From: Skeletonema tropicum
Lineage: Eukaryota; Bacillariophyta; Thalassiosirophyceae; Thalassiosirales; Thalassiosiraceae
Direction of reading: 5' to 3'
Assembly (NCBI GenBank): GCA_037178625.1
Contig: CM074129.1
Coordinates: 1,364,001 to 1,428,000, forward strand
DNA length: 64,000 bases
The notes under the pieces are model-generated. The model did not search any database. It had not been told where the DNA came from and saw nothing but the letters and a program-made list of their open reading frames with translations. The translations under genes were made by a program, and so were the position numbers. Position 1 is the stretch's first letter. Every line of letters begins with the position of its first letter. This document shows, piece after piece, positions 54,232-64,000 of the stretch.

Positions 54232-55686
54232 ATGAGGATTATTCGAACATTTTCTCAACTACACAAGATATGTCGTCATCATCAGAATCAAAACAGCTGC
54301 TGCAGTGTTTTGAACAATCATCTCTTTTCATGCTCAGTAGAGAATCGTAATGGGGGATCTAATAACAACCACTATCATTCAGTGGCGGCAGTGCGATCGT
54401 TTTCTTCCTACACGAGACGAAATGACCCTGTTTTCAGCGGCATCAACTCACTGGGAAAGAATCCTCACCATGTCACTTCCACTACTTCAATCAATACAAT
54501 CAATCATCCACTACGTCATTTCTCTTCATCCGCTGAAACTGAAACATCCATTGACACAGCCTATGCAGGACACTTGTTACTAAAAGGCCTGGATGTACAC
54601 ACTGTACCCAGTGAGATGGATGGTCATCCTCTGGCTGTGTATACCATTCAACAAAACGAAGGACAAGAGGAACAAGACGATGACAATACTAACAACAGCA
54701 GAACACCAGTCCTATTGCTGCATGGGAGGACATGGAGTTCCGTTCCCGTCTATCACCTTGTCGGAGACGATGATGATGATGGCATCAATACTACCGAAAA
54801 CAATGTCCAAGAAGAAGAAGGAGACGAAGGCAACAATTTCTCACTCATGGAGGCACTTTACAACACTGGTCACATCCAACCGTATGCCATGGACTTTCGT
54901 GGGTTCGGTAATACACCCAAAGATGACGAGGGGTATGTGGAACCTTTGAAGTGTGTCAAGGATGTGGTATCGGTGTTAAAGTGGATTCACAGTGCTAATA
55001 ACGAATCAGAAGCAACATCATCATCATCATCATCAACAAGTTGTCCTCCAGCACTACTCGGATGGTCTCACGGAGCACTAATCGCACAAATCGTCGCGCA
55101 ACGCTATCCCGAACACCTCTCCAAACTAATCCTCTACTCCTCCATTTACAACCCCAACATTAAATACTCCATTCCACCACCATTCGAAACACCCATGATG
55201 CAACAACAACGTCAATCTCAACCACCGGGTCATACGGACCATGATGATTTTCCATTGCATGAAATGGCTGCTCCGAATGAATATGATTTGGCAATGGCAG
55301 ATTTTACCAATTACTTTGATACATTCAAACCCAACAACAACAACAACACTTCTTCAGTCCAACAACATCGACAATATCAACCACCCAAATCGGCCAAACT
55401 ATTCGCCAACACGGCATTGATAAGTGACCCCATCAAAGTCCAATGGTGGAACCTCCATCAACTCAATGAATGTCATCCATCCCAAATTACCACACCTACC
55501 ATGGTAGTGGCGGGGGATAATGATCCATATGCACCCATGGTACTACAGGCGGAACTATTTACAAATTTATGTCGGGGGGTGGATCGTACGTGGAGTATTA
55601 TTGCCAATGCCGATCATGCCGTGCATTTGTCGGAGGAGAGGGGGAGGTTTGTCCAGAGTGTTGGTAGTTTTTTGCAGAATAGGTAA
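54232..55686 (+). CDS. Alpha/beta hydrolase, possibly mitochondrial
   Basis: 484 residues from the ATG at 54232; the frame is open further upstream only from a TTG. The N-terminus is basic and Ser/His/Asn-rich without a signal peptide and could be a mitochondrial presequence. The catalytic features are VLLLHGRTWSSVPVYHL (oxyanion loop), the nucleophile Ser at about residue 281 in GWSHGALIAQIVAQRYP, the acid Asp in VVAGDNDPYAPM, and His in ANADHAVHLSEE. Long low-complexity inserts (Asp-rich near 180, Asn-rich near 375) interrupt the fold. The enzyme could be an esterase, lipase or thioesterase; the substrate is unknown. Confidence 0.75.
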   Translation: MRIIRTFSQLHKICRHHQNQNSCCSVLNNHLFSCSVENRNGGSNNNHYHSVAAVRSFSSYTRRNDPVFSGINSLGKNPHHVTSTTSINTINHPLRHFSSSAETETSIDTAYAGHLLLKGLDVHTVPSEMDGHPLAVYTIQQNEGQEEQDDDNTNNSRTPVLLLHGRTWSSVPVYHLVGDDDDDGINTTENNVQEEEGDEGNNFSLMEALYNTGHIQPYAMDFRGFGNTPKDDEGYVEPLKCVKDVVSVLKWIHSANNESEATSSSSSSTSCPPALLGWSHGALIAQIVAQRYPEHLSKLILYSSIYNPNIKYSIPPPFETPMMQQQRQSQPPGHTDHDDFPLHEMAAPNEYDLAMADFTNYFDTFKPNNNNNTSSVQQHRQYQPPKSAKLFANTALISDPIKVQWWNLHQLNECHPSQITTPTMVVAGDNDPYAPMVLQAELFTNLCRGVDRTWSIIANADHAVHLSEERGRFVQSVGSFLQNR

Positions 55687-55721
55687 TGATTTCTTATATA
55701 GGCAGGACTGAACTATTTATA

Positions 55722-58043
55722 TCAACCCAATCGAAATCTCAAAGAACCATCTTCACCACCATTGGCACCACCATTATTTCCACCACTCAGACCTATTACT
55801 TTTCTCTCATAATGTCCCACAGCCAAGTCCCAATAGTGTGCCACACCCTTTGCCTCCAATATCTTTCGTGCCGTGGTCGAATTTGCCGCAGTCTGAAACA
55901 TGAATGAGTGAAAGGCACGTTTGACTGCCATACCTGTCCATATTAATTCGCATTCATTGTTGGGATTGAACTTTTTTCGTGGAGCCTTCGTTGTTGTGGT
56001 TGTGGTTGTACCCTCTTCACCATTATCATTTCCATTGTCTTGCTCCATCAATGTATCCTCTTCCTCTTCCTCCTCTTCTTCTTCCTCATAGAAATCTTCA
56101 CCCTTCCACTTCATCCTCACAGTCATCAACCTAATATACCTCTTAATCGCCTTCTCACCCCCCTCAGCCACAACCAAAACCTCCCCACCCTCCTCACATT
56201 CCAACACCCCACCCGTAATACTATTCTGCTGTGCATTCAAATCAACCTTGGCACGATGATACGGATGTCCCATATCCCGTACCCAAAACAATGCAACACA
56301 AACAGATTGGGAGGTATCCTCCTGTAACTTACGGGCGTGTTTGGCCGCCTTGGCTTCCTTGGTGAGTTTGCGATTGGCATTCATTTGTTCGTGTTTGAGT
56401 TTTCGGGATTGGATTTGTTCCATGACACGTGCCTCCATTTTGGAGGGGTCGAGTACCGCTTGATCACCGAGGACTTTCATATAGTTGGATAACGTGAGAC
56501 GTGGTTCGGGTGGTGGAATGAGACCTGCGGCCTGTAGGTCTTGTTGTTCACGTTGACGTTCGGCACGGCGTAATTTTCGATGACGTTTCTGTTCTGCCTT
56601 GGTGAGGTGGAGTGTCGGGGGTTTGTTCTTGAGTGCTTCTTGTGCAGCCTTTTGGGCAGGTGTGATGATTGGGATGGGGTGTTGGACCAAGGCGTGTGAT
56701 TTGGAATGGGTGAGTGAGGCGGTGTTGTAACATCTTTGGAGGAGTTGATTGTGTTGCTCTTGTTGATGTTGGAATTTTTGTATTGATGTCATGTTGTTGT
56801 CATCTGCATCATTCGTAGCAGCAGCCTTCTTCACACCACCACCACCCTGCCTCCGTGCTCTCGAGGCAATCACCTTCCCCTCCTCCGCTGCCAACTCCTT
56901 CCGTAACTTGGACGGTAACAACTCTGCATCCCACCATTCCATCGCATATGGCATGGTCGACTCTGCCACCCTAAGTGCATCCATCACTGGTAAATCTTTC
57001 TCATCTGTCGCTACTACTACATCTACATCCACATCTTTTTTGGACAACAGTATTGACTTATTCTTCTTCTTTTTGGTAGTATATTCCTCAATATCCAATT
57101 CAGGAGCATCCACACGTGAAGGCAAGCGTTGTTCCAATAATTTTCCCGCCTCTCCTGATCCATAATAACTCCCTCCAACAGCATTTGCACCATCCTCTAC
57201 AGCGACGACACTGGCCATACCCACACTCTTGACCACATTTCCCACCTTCCGTCCACTAATGTATCCGGAGGCTTCGGCACGTGCGGCCATTTCACGCTTT
57301 TTTTCACCAATGGCAATGTAGGTTCCCGGTTCGATAAAGTTGATGGGACGATGACGATGTCGTTGTTTCGCGATTTGTCCATTGGCGAGACGTGGATCGA
57401 ATATTTCTGTGGGGGTTGTGGTTGTGGAAGATTGCTTTTGAATGTCTGTATTGTTGGTGGAGGTGGAAGTGTCTTTTGCTGCTGATAATTGTTTGGATTT
57501 GTTGCCATCGTTGTTAGTTACAGTATGAGCTAAATATGGATTAATCTTGGGACGATTTGAAGGCACTGCAGCAGCAGCTGCTGCCTTTTGCTGCTCGGAT
57601 AGTCGTGTAGGCGCCGTAACACTCATGTCAAGTTCATAGACACGTGCTTTTTTCGTTGTGGTGGTGGATTTCGTATTGTCGTTTTCAGATTCGAGTGTTC
57701 GCTTTTTGGTTGCAAGTGGTGCTGCACTGGTAGTGGTAGTAGATGCGGCTACTGCTGCTGTTGATGATGGTGCAAGTGCACCACCAGCGCTAGCACCACC
57801 GGCAGTACGAGCCTTTAGCGCTGCCAAACGAGCTTGAATGGATGCCTGAAGCGCCGCTGCTCTGGCACGAGGATCCGCAGCAGCGGCAGCGGCTGAGGCT
57901 GTGGTTGGAGCAGCTGTTGGAGCGACATTTTTTGCGGCAGTTAATGATGATGGTCCTTTTCCTTCTTCTTGAGGGTTTGCGGAGGAATCCCACCGTCTCT
58001 TTCGAGTGCGGCGGGGTGCTGTAGTAGAGCTTTCGTCCGCCAT
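55722..58043 (-). CDS. PRPF3: U4/U6 small nuclear ribonucleoprotein PRP3 homolog
   Basis: 773 residues from the ATG at 58043; the in-frame extension into the transposon is not used. The N-terminus is MADESSTTAPRRTRKRRWDS, then Ala/Ser/Thr-rich linkers. The PRP3 domain follows: DPRLANGQIAKQRHR, KSHALVQHPIPIITPAQKAA and LTKAEQKRHRKLRRAERQRE, then LTLSNYMKVLGDQAVLDPSK, all typical. The C-terminal DUF1115 region (CVALFWVRDMGHPYHRAKVD... IWTGMAVKRAFHSFMFQTAA) is complete, with an acidic insert. PRP3 stabilises the U4/U6 duplex in the tri-snRNP. A Mutator-like transposon lies only 36 bp upstream of the start codon. Confidence 0.9.
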   Translation of the reverse strand: MADESSTTAPRRTRKRRWDSSANPQEEGKGPSSLTAAKNVAPTAAPTTASAAAAAADPRARAAALQASIQARLAALKARTAGGASAGGALAPSSTAAVAASTTTTSAAPLATKKRTLESENDNTKSTTTTKKARVYELDMSVTAPTRLSEQQKAAAAAAVPSNRPKINPYLAHTVTNNDGNKSKQLSAAKDTSTSTNNTDIQKQSSTTTTPTEIFDPRLANGQIAKQRHRHRPINFIEPGTYIAIGEKKREMAARAEASGYISGRKVGNVVKSVGMASVVAVEDGANAVGGSYYGSGEAGKLLEQRLPSRVDAPELDIEEYTTKKKKNKSILLSKKDVDVDVVVATDEKDLPVMDALRVAESTMPYAMEWWDAELLPSKLRKELAAEEGKVIASRARRQGGGGVKKAAATNDADDNNMTSIQKFQHQQEQHNQLLQRCYNTASLTHSKSHALVQHPIPIITPAQKAAQEALKNKPPTLHLTKAEQKRHRKLRRAERQREQQDLQAAGLIPPPEPRLTLSNYMKVLGDQAVLDPSKMEARVMEQIQSRKLKHEQMNANRKLTKEAKAAKHARKLQEDTSQSVCVALFWVRDMGHPYHRAKVDLNAQQNSITGGVLECEEGGEVLVVAEGGEKAIKRYIRLMTVRMKWKGEDFYEEEEEEEEEEDTLMEQDNGNDNGEEGTTTTTTTKAPRKKFNPNNECELIWTGMAVKRAFHSFMFQTAANSTTARKILEAKGVAHYWDLAVGHYERKVIGLSGGNNGGANGGEDGSLRFRLG

Positions 58044-58079
58044 GGTTTTGAGTTTTGAGCTCTTTTGGATGATTTTTGT

Positions 58080-58171
58080 GGGAGGGGCTACGTTGGGCAC
58101 GGCTTTTCTGGGCACGGGTTGGGCACGCCCTATGATGTGACGATTCTGCCACGTCACCATACCACGCTCTC
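58080..58171 (+). repeat. Left terminal inverted repeat of the MULE
   Basis: 92 bp, identical to the inverse of 63543..63634. Likely holds the transposase-binding site and a promoter, as MULE TIRs do in other species. Confidence 0.93.
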
Positions 58172-58415
58172 CCACCACCCCTTCTTTCCACCACAAGCCC
58201 CGCACACAGTCAAAGTTAGATACCCCAGTAACTACATCATAAGCCATAAAGTCACCGCGGCAACACCAACTAGCATAAATCATAGTCACTACAGCAAAAC
58301 ACTACCGCTCATTCCACTTTCGTCGTCAGATTTTTTCGTATTCTTGCCGCTGCTTCAATAATTGGTCATCTACGACCTATCGAATTTACACACAACATAC
58401 CTTACAAACAAATCA

Positions 58416-59694
58416 ATGTTGGTCGATTATTATGACCTACATCGATTCGAGTTGTTCCAGCAGAAGGTTCGCCGATACGGTGGCGAAGCAGCCGTCCGTC
58501 ATGACTATAATATTTACAACAGAAAATACACTCCTCCACAATTGAAGGATCAAATGAAAAGCGGCAACTATTTACATAATCAGAACCTGAAATGGTGGCG
58601 GACAATAAACAAGAACAAACCTTCACCAAAAAAAATATCATTTTTGTCATCATCATTGCAATATGACTCCAAAAGAGACAACAAACGGAAGGCGATGGAA
58701 CTTGACAATTCAACTGTTTCATTTCAGTTCAACAAAGTCACAGCAAAGAAGAAACGTAAAGCGGGGAAACACAAAGCACAACTCACCGCCAAACATTTAA
58801 CTAACTCTCCTGCACCCCTCATTACACCACAATATGGGGACTTTGTTGAGGTTGAATTCTCCTCCAATTCAAGCGTTTATGTTCTTTATGCTCGCGCAGA
58901 TAGCGAATGCCCCCTGCTTCGTGACATACATGAATGCTGCTATAAAGGAGCCGGAAATACTCTTGACAATTCTCTTGATGCTTTGCCCAAAAGAGCTTGG
59001 GAACAAGACAACCATGCTGGTGGGGGATATGCAGCATTTGGGATTGGATCCATGGATAAAAGACAAACTGGGCCCTTCTTTCTTATGAATCATCAATATG
59101 AAAAGGCAAAAGCTATTACTTCCTCTCTCTCTTCCATCTTTGGTAGAGTTGCGGCAGCCTTGCTGAACTACACACCTAATGTATTTAGGGAGAATGAAAA
59201 AATTAAGAGCATAAATGCAAACTTCTCTTTCCCACCAATTGGTTGCCAAGGTGCAGTTGGCTGGATGGCAAATCAAGTTGCGATTCGCCGCATAGGCAAG
59301 GGATGCCAGAAGAATGCAATGATAGAAGACAGTGTTGTGGCATTGCACGCTGACACCGGGGATTTGAGTACAATGCACCCGCTTGTATACATACCGCGGT
59401 GGTCCAGATGGAAGAGGTGGAATTATAGCAGATTCCCACTTGGTCATTGCGGAAAGCGAGACTGGTGGCAAATACATTCAAATCGAGACAAATGTGAGAG
59501 ATACTGTCTGTATAGTGGTCTTCAATAGCGCACTGAATTTGCATGGGTTGGTCCAATCATCCCCTGAAGGTGAAACTGAAGATGCCTGGAGCACGAGGCT
59601 CATTCCATTCATTACAAAGCAAATGTATAACTTCATGTTAAAGAACAAATCTGCAGCGCCAATTGATAAGTTTAATGTTCTAAGAGTAAAGTAA
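58416..59694 (+). CDS. MULE cargo protein, TET/JBP-type 2-oxoglutarate/Fe(II) dioxygenase-like, one frame break
   Basis: Starts at ATG 58416. Frame 1 reaches a stop at 59528, but the conserved-looking reading changes to frame 2 near 59390 and continues to 59694, about 425 residues in all. The N-terminal half is Lys-rich (KVTAKKKRKAGKHKAQ). The C-terminal half has VVALHADTGDLSTMHPL with an HxD pair (His311, Asp313), a gap of about 60 residues, then GGKYIQIETNVRDTVCIVVF and NSALNLHGL. This HxD...H spacing with a Gly-rich middle and a buried beta-strand before HG matches double-stranded beta-helix dioxygenases, above all the TET/JBP group of transposon-linked enzymes. The catalytic Arg or Lys for 2-oxoglutarate is not identified. 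Function is inferred from pattern only. Confidence 0.45.
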
Positions 59695-59966
59695 AACACA
59701 TCTTTTCCTACGCATATTTGCTCAAACATTGGTACCATACTGCCTCTGTAATGTGTGGAGAGAATTTTTTCTCTGAGAATGATCTATTCTATGTCATCTT
59801 CATTCCCAGGAATCACTGATTTTGATAGGGGATAAGCACCTATTGATTACCCCACCAATCACCCAACCAGTGAATTAGCAACTTTTGTTGCATAAAATGA
59901 AATAGTAAAGAAGAATGCTTGTGCTCAAGCCACAAAATTAAATCAGTTGTCTTTATCTTTACAGAA

Positions 59967-62900
59967 TCATTTTCCATGAAGAAACACGTAATGGCTATTA
60001 CTTTGTCCTTCTCTTGCCCATAGTGCAACTGTATTATGATCGAAATACATGGGTTGACAATCTTTCATGGCCAATCCCCTTAGAATGATATTCGCCTTGT
60101 ATACCACACTGTTCAAAACAAACACCTTTCCAACAACTTGAATCCCAATCGCATCCTTTGCAACACAAGGATCAACATCAGCTGTTGATTTTGTTTCGTC
60201 CAAAACCGAAACAGTCTCAATCAATCCCCAAGTTGATTTCACTAATCTTTTCCCAATCTGCTTTGCAGCTGCGCAATTTGCCTTGTTGTGTCCAATACCC
60301 TTACAAAGATCACAAGTTGAAATGTGACGTTTTGCCGTAACCACTGCTTCCACTCCGCTTATCTTTCTTTTCATGCAAGTTCCACCTTCGCCCCGTTTCC
60401 TTGTAGAAGGAAGGATGCCTTGAGGGTTGTTGATGTTATTCTTACCATCCGCAACTGTAAGATCAAGGTACGACGCAGCTGCTCCTTTTAATTCTTCTTC
60501 CCCGACATTTTGAATATTAGCAATCATGTAATTCACAACTGGCAAAAGCTTCTGGTATGTTTCGTTGCTGCGCGATGCAGTACTGGCAAGCTGTTTGAAT
60601 TTGTCCAACAGAATATTGTGCATTTGAGTCGAATTCAAACGTTTCGCTTTCTTTGCTGTATAACGTTTTGCAATCAATGGGTTGGCAACAAGATCTGACA
60701 CAAATTCCCCTACACCTTCACCGCCAGCAACTTGTACATTATCTGTTGCATTAGTATGCAGCTCAACTGCACCAACGACTCCCTTCTCATCTGGCAGATC
60801 AAAATCGGCACCCCCAAAATCTGCTGCAGGAGTGTCATCAATGGAAGAACCACCATTTCTTTGTGGTGCTGGAGAAATTGCAGGGATTGACTTCACTTCG
60901 GTATCATTAAGTTTCCAATGATTGTGAAACTGTGACTCATTGAATTCAAAATCGCATACTCGTTGGATGTGCTTGCATGGCTGTCCACTGTTGATGTCCC
61001 TTTTGCACCACATGCAGTAATACACACCGTCTCTGAATTCTACAACCCTCCTTGGTTGTGTCACTCTATCTGGACCTTTTAAATAAACCAAATATGCCTT
61101 AGTCACACCTCTTGCCTGTTGCTCAGCAGACAGTACTGCCATTTCCTCATATGAGTACTCTTGAGCTTCTAGGTTTGTCTTGATGAAGTTATCCACAACT
61201 TTGACAGAACATTTCATCGAACATTCTTGAGCCGCTTTTGTTCGCATGCCTTGGACATCATCATCGTAGACTGCAACTCGTGCTTTGACTCTTTGCTTTC
61301 GTTCCTCAGAAGTCTTATCCTCATCTTTCTGAAGGTGTTGCTGGACGACACCAGTAAAAGAATGAACTTGTCCTCCAAGATGACGTTGGAACGCTGAGAA
61401 TGATCCCTCGACAACGGAACTTGCCTCCATATCCAGTGTGAAATTCTCAATTCTCCAAGGATTCCCCCACCGCTCTTTATAAAGGGAAAGTTGCTGAAGA
61501 TATTCTGCAGCCCCTGGCCATTTGCGGCATGCTTCATTCAAGCGAACATCCCATTCCTGTTTACATGTGGTGTTCTTCACCAGATGTTGATACACAAAGG
61601 ACTTGCAATCCGCATAGCCTGGGATGTGTTTCAAATTACGAGGGAAATCTAGTCTCATAATATGCCATGTACAGGCACCAAAGAATGTGACAGAAGGGAG
61701 AAATCGTTGTATAGGCTCCACACCAACTCCTACAAAAACAACAAAGAATTCGGTCGTAAGCAGCTCCTTGCATGATGTTGAGATGCACACATGAACAATG
61801 GTGTTGTATACTTACCCAAATCTGACATGGTGGCTTTCACAATTTCAGCAGCAAAGGGTGACATAGTAACAAGGCTTTGCAGCACCCACGATACAGCTTC
61901 ATTGCTAGCACACATAGTCATTGCTCCCATTACAGTTTGAGATTTGCCTTCATGATCTGAAACCATAACATTCCAAAAGCAAAAGTTGCTTGTATTGACA
62001 CCACTCCTTGTGTCATCAATGAATATCATAGCACCATGTCTGAGAAGTCTTGCCCTCATCCTACCAGTCTGCCATGCAGTTCCACTGAATCTGTGTTCTG
62101 AATCAGTTGTAACTCGACTGTCATATCCATCTACTTCTTCCTTTAAACCTCTATGCAACATTAGCAGGTTATCAATGCTGTCTTTACTCCCGGCAGAAAT
62201 CTCATTTGCTAAGTCTTCGTTATGAAGATAGTCAGTCCATTGACCTATCTCCTCCTTAGAGCACTCATTTGGTTTCCAATTTTTTATGGGCTCATCATTT
62301 AGAAGTCTGTAACGCAAATTGGTAGCCTCTTCCAGTGTTGCATCCAGAAATCCTGATTGAATCAACCAACTTTTGACATCATCAGTGCCATATCTACGCG
62401 CTTTCACTTCTTTACGTAGGTGCGCTAAAGCATAGTCAGGATATGTTCTCCCTGCTCTCTTCCGTAATGCGAAAATCATCTCCTGGTCATCTCCACCATT
62501 ACAACCGTTTGTATGCTCTAGAGAGACAGATGTTATACGGACAATTTCATCATTACGGCATGCGTCATTAGGCATTCTTTCACGTGCAGCACTGATGTGC
62601 CACTCACAGCCAGTCTTCAGAGACTGACGAGTTGGCCGGGCACCCTTGATCCCTTCTTTCTTTTGTGACTTGTGGGTTCCTGATCTAGGACAGGTGTATC
62701 GATAGCTAATGTAATTATCTGCTTGCGTTCTTTTGTTTTCTGTCTTTTTTTGTTTAGGAAACATCCGCACAGTCACGCAATAATCTTCCACTGCTTGTTT
62801 GAAGAGTTGTTCCGATGGAAACACATCGTTGTTGTTAAAAGGTGCAGTGGCAGTGGAGGTATTAGTGGATGTATTGGTGGCCAAATCTAATTCTGCCTCT

Positions 62901-63370
62901 TCAGTTGGTGAAGTTGTTGTGGTTGTGTTGGTGGGCATATCAATGGTGCCAGTCAGACCGTTTTGCATCGTCATATCAAGAGGTTCGCTTGGGTTTTGTT
63001 GAGGAATTAGATGTTGCTGTTGCTGTTGGTTTTGAAAAAGCGATGCTTGATTGAGAAAAGGTGCAGGTGGTCGAAAATTGATGGGAAAAAGATGCTGAAG
63101 CTGATGATGATTATAACTTGGCCACTGATTGTTGGAAGATGGCAGAGGAGGAAACAAAGTGGCGAAGTTGCTGTTGTAATGTGGCATTACGCTATGAGCA
63201 GCGCCTGTGTCATGCGGATGTTGCATGTTTGTGGAGGTGGAGGTTGACAAACACGCACCAGAGGAAGAAGCAGGACCAGGATTACCAGGATTCATTAGTA
63301 GATTGGTGCTTGGTGACGACCTCCTGCCACTGTTATCGTTGTTAATATCCTGAGAATGTGCGGATTGCAT
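59967..63370 (-). CDS. Mutator-like transposase (MULE), complete
   Basis: Exons 63370..61816 and 61729..59967 join across an 86-bp intron (GTAAGT...TTTGTAG), giving 1105 residues. In order: a Gln/Pro/Ser-rich N-terminus; a FAR1/GCM-like zinc-binding region (SYRYTCPRSGTHKSQ...GCEWHISAARERM...LEHTNGCNG); the DDE core with Asp452 (GAMIFIDDTR), Asp517 (MSDLGVGVEPIQRFLP), and FFGACTWHIMRLDFPRN; a probable Glu in SVVEGSFSAFQRHLGG; a SWIM-type finger (YYCMWCKRDINSGQPCKHIQ); and a C-terminal zinc knuckle (CDLCKGIGHNKANC, CX2CX4HX4C). The frame is intact apart from the intron. It should catalyse cut-and-paste movement of the flanking TIRs. Confidence 0.93.
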
Positions 63371-63438
63371 GATGTATTAATGACACTGGTAACACTTAGC
63401 TTACTTTATTTTTGTCATTGGCCGCGCTGCAGCAACAT

Positions 63439-63439
<1 letters not shown>

Positions 63440-63486
<47 letters not shown>
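63440..63486. repeat. (AG)n microsatellite
   Basis: About 23 AG units between the right TIR and the transposase start codon. A length-variable tract in the putative promoter could affect expression; that is inference. Confidence 0.9.
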
Positions 63487-63491
<5 letters not shown>

Positions 63492-63542
63492 AGAGAGCGC
63501 GCCTCTTGTTGAAAGATAATTCTGCCTTTTAGGGTTAATGGA

Positions 63543-63634
63543 GAGAGCGTGGTATGGTGACGTGGCAGAATCGTCACATCATAGGGCGTGCCCAACCCGT
63601 GCCCAGAAAAGCCGTGCCCAACGTAGCCCCTCCC
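63543..63634 (-). repeat. Right terminal inverted repeat of the MULE
   Basis: The exact inverse of 58080..58171. The transposase start codon lies 173 bp inside this repeat, so the TIR is a likely promoter for it. Confidence 0.93.
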
Positions 63635-63643
63635 GATTTTTGT

Positions 63644-64000
63644 TGATGATGGACGGGTTTGTGTGACACATCATGTGTGGAATGAGATGTGTCAATAAGT
63701 GCGTGGCACAAAGTGAATGAATAGGAGTACAAAGCTTTCGCTCAATCAATAAATGCAATCAGGTGATCCACATACTCGACTTCTCGTCATTGCATACAAT
63801 ACAAAACATGACTATTATCACGACTAGTCGATACAAAACTAATTGGTTGGTCAATACAAACGTAACAAAACTAGCCGTTATTGCGACACTATGAATGCAA
63901 CTACTCATCGCAAAAACATACTTGGCAAGATCGATCCATCAACCAGAACTCCAGCAGAAGAGCAGGACCTCTCATAAAATACAAAGTTACATGGTCGACA
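63644..64000. other. Flanking sequence right of the MULE
   Basis: Continues directly from the target duplication. Before the insertion it was joined to the sequence upstream of the PRPF3 start codon. It contains no open frame of note and is a candidate for the displaced PRPF3 promoter. Confidence 0.5.

Larger units (their letters stand above)
58080..63634. mobile_element. Autonomous Mutator-like (MULE) transposon with cargo gene
   Basis: Perfect 92-bp inverted repeats (58080..58171 and 63543..63634), starting GGGAGGGGCTACGTTGGGCA, bound a 5555-bp unit. The 9-bp target duplication GATTTTTGT is at 58071..58079 and 63635..63643. It encodes a two-exon MULE transposase on the minus strand and a second gene on the plus strand, with little spare sequence. 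Intact repeats and a full-length transposase indicate recent activity. The left end lies directly upstream of PRPF3. An (AG)n tract sits close inside the right repeat. Confidence 0.95.

Noticed and set aside
1..64000. tRNA, rRNA, CRISPR arrays, prokaryotic operons or phage genes
   Set aside because: None found by eye; introns, targeting signals and gene families are eukaryotic throughout.

Overview
The window reads as nuclear DNA of a diatom, most likely a centric one. The genes are eukaryotic, with short GT-AG introns, and are packed on both strands. Several precursors start with a signal peptide followed by a plastid transit region opening with an Ala/Gly-Phe or Cys-Phe junction, as in plastids bounded by four membranes. 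Two precursors add a twin-arginine thylakoid signal. A fused S-adenosylmethionine decarboxylase/spermidine synthase also fits diatoms, which build silica-associated long-chain polyamines.

Layout. 1-6.2 kb: a plastid VOC-fold protein cut by the window edge, a four-helix membrane protein, and three paralogous acidic coiled-coil genes, two of them in a 1.3-kb tandem duplication. 6.2-10.5 kb: a transposon island with a hAT element inside a hAT-type MITE inside a Mutator-type element, next to a decayed hAT. 11-29 kb: a coiled-coil protein, an acyl-CoA ligase related to MenE/AAE14, the large nucleolar protein URB1, the APC/C E2 UBE2S, FIS1, an SKP1-like protein and the polyamine fusion gene. 29.7-31.5 kb: a second, nearly identical hAT copy inside a degenerate fold-back element. 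31.6-44 kb: a sulfotransferase-fold gene, disordered proteins, a glutamine-rich DUF6824 gene, a broken F-box/LRR gene and a plastid EamA transporter. 44.6-58 kb: a RING protein, two divergent lumenal paralogs, an F-box/SPRY protein, a membrane Nudix protein, a lipid-anchored protein, PRKRIP1, a two-lobed plastid protein, an alpha/beta hydrolase and the spliceosomal PRPF3. 58.1-63.6 kb: a complete Mutator-like transposon with 92-bp inverted repeats, a 9-bp target duplication, an intact-looking transposase and a second gene that resembles a TET/JBP-type dioxygenase.

Recurring functions are ubiquitin signalling (UBE2S, SKP1-like, two F-box proteins, RING), RNA and ribosome assembly (URB1, PRKRIP1, PRPF3) and the plastid (VOC protein, EamA, lumenal pair, two-lobed protein). 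Four genes carry single-base frame breaks, which may be assembly errors or real decay. Introns were placed by hand from splice signals and frame continuity; product names rest on recognised motifs, without any database search.
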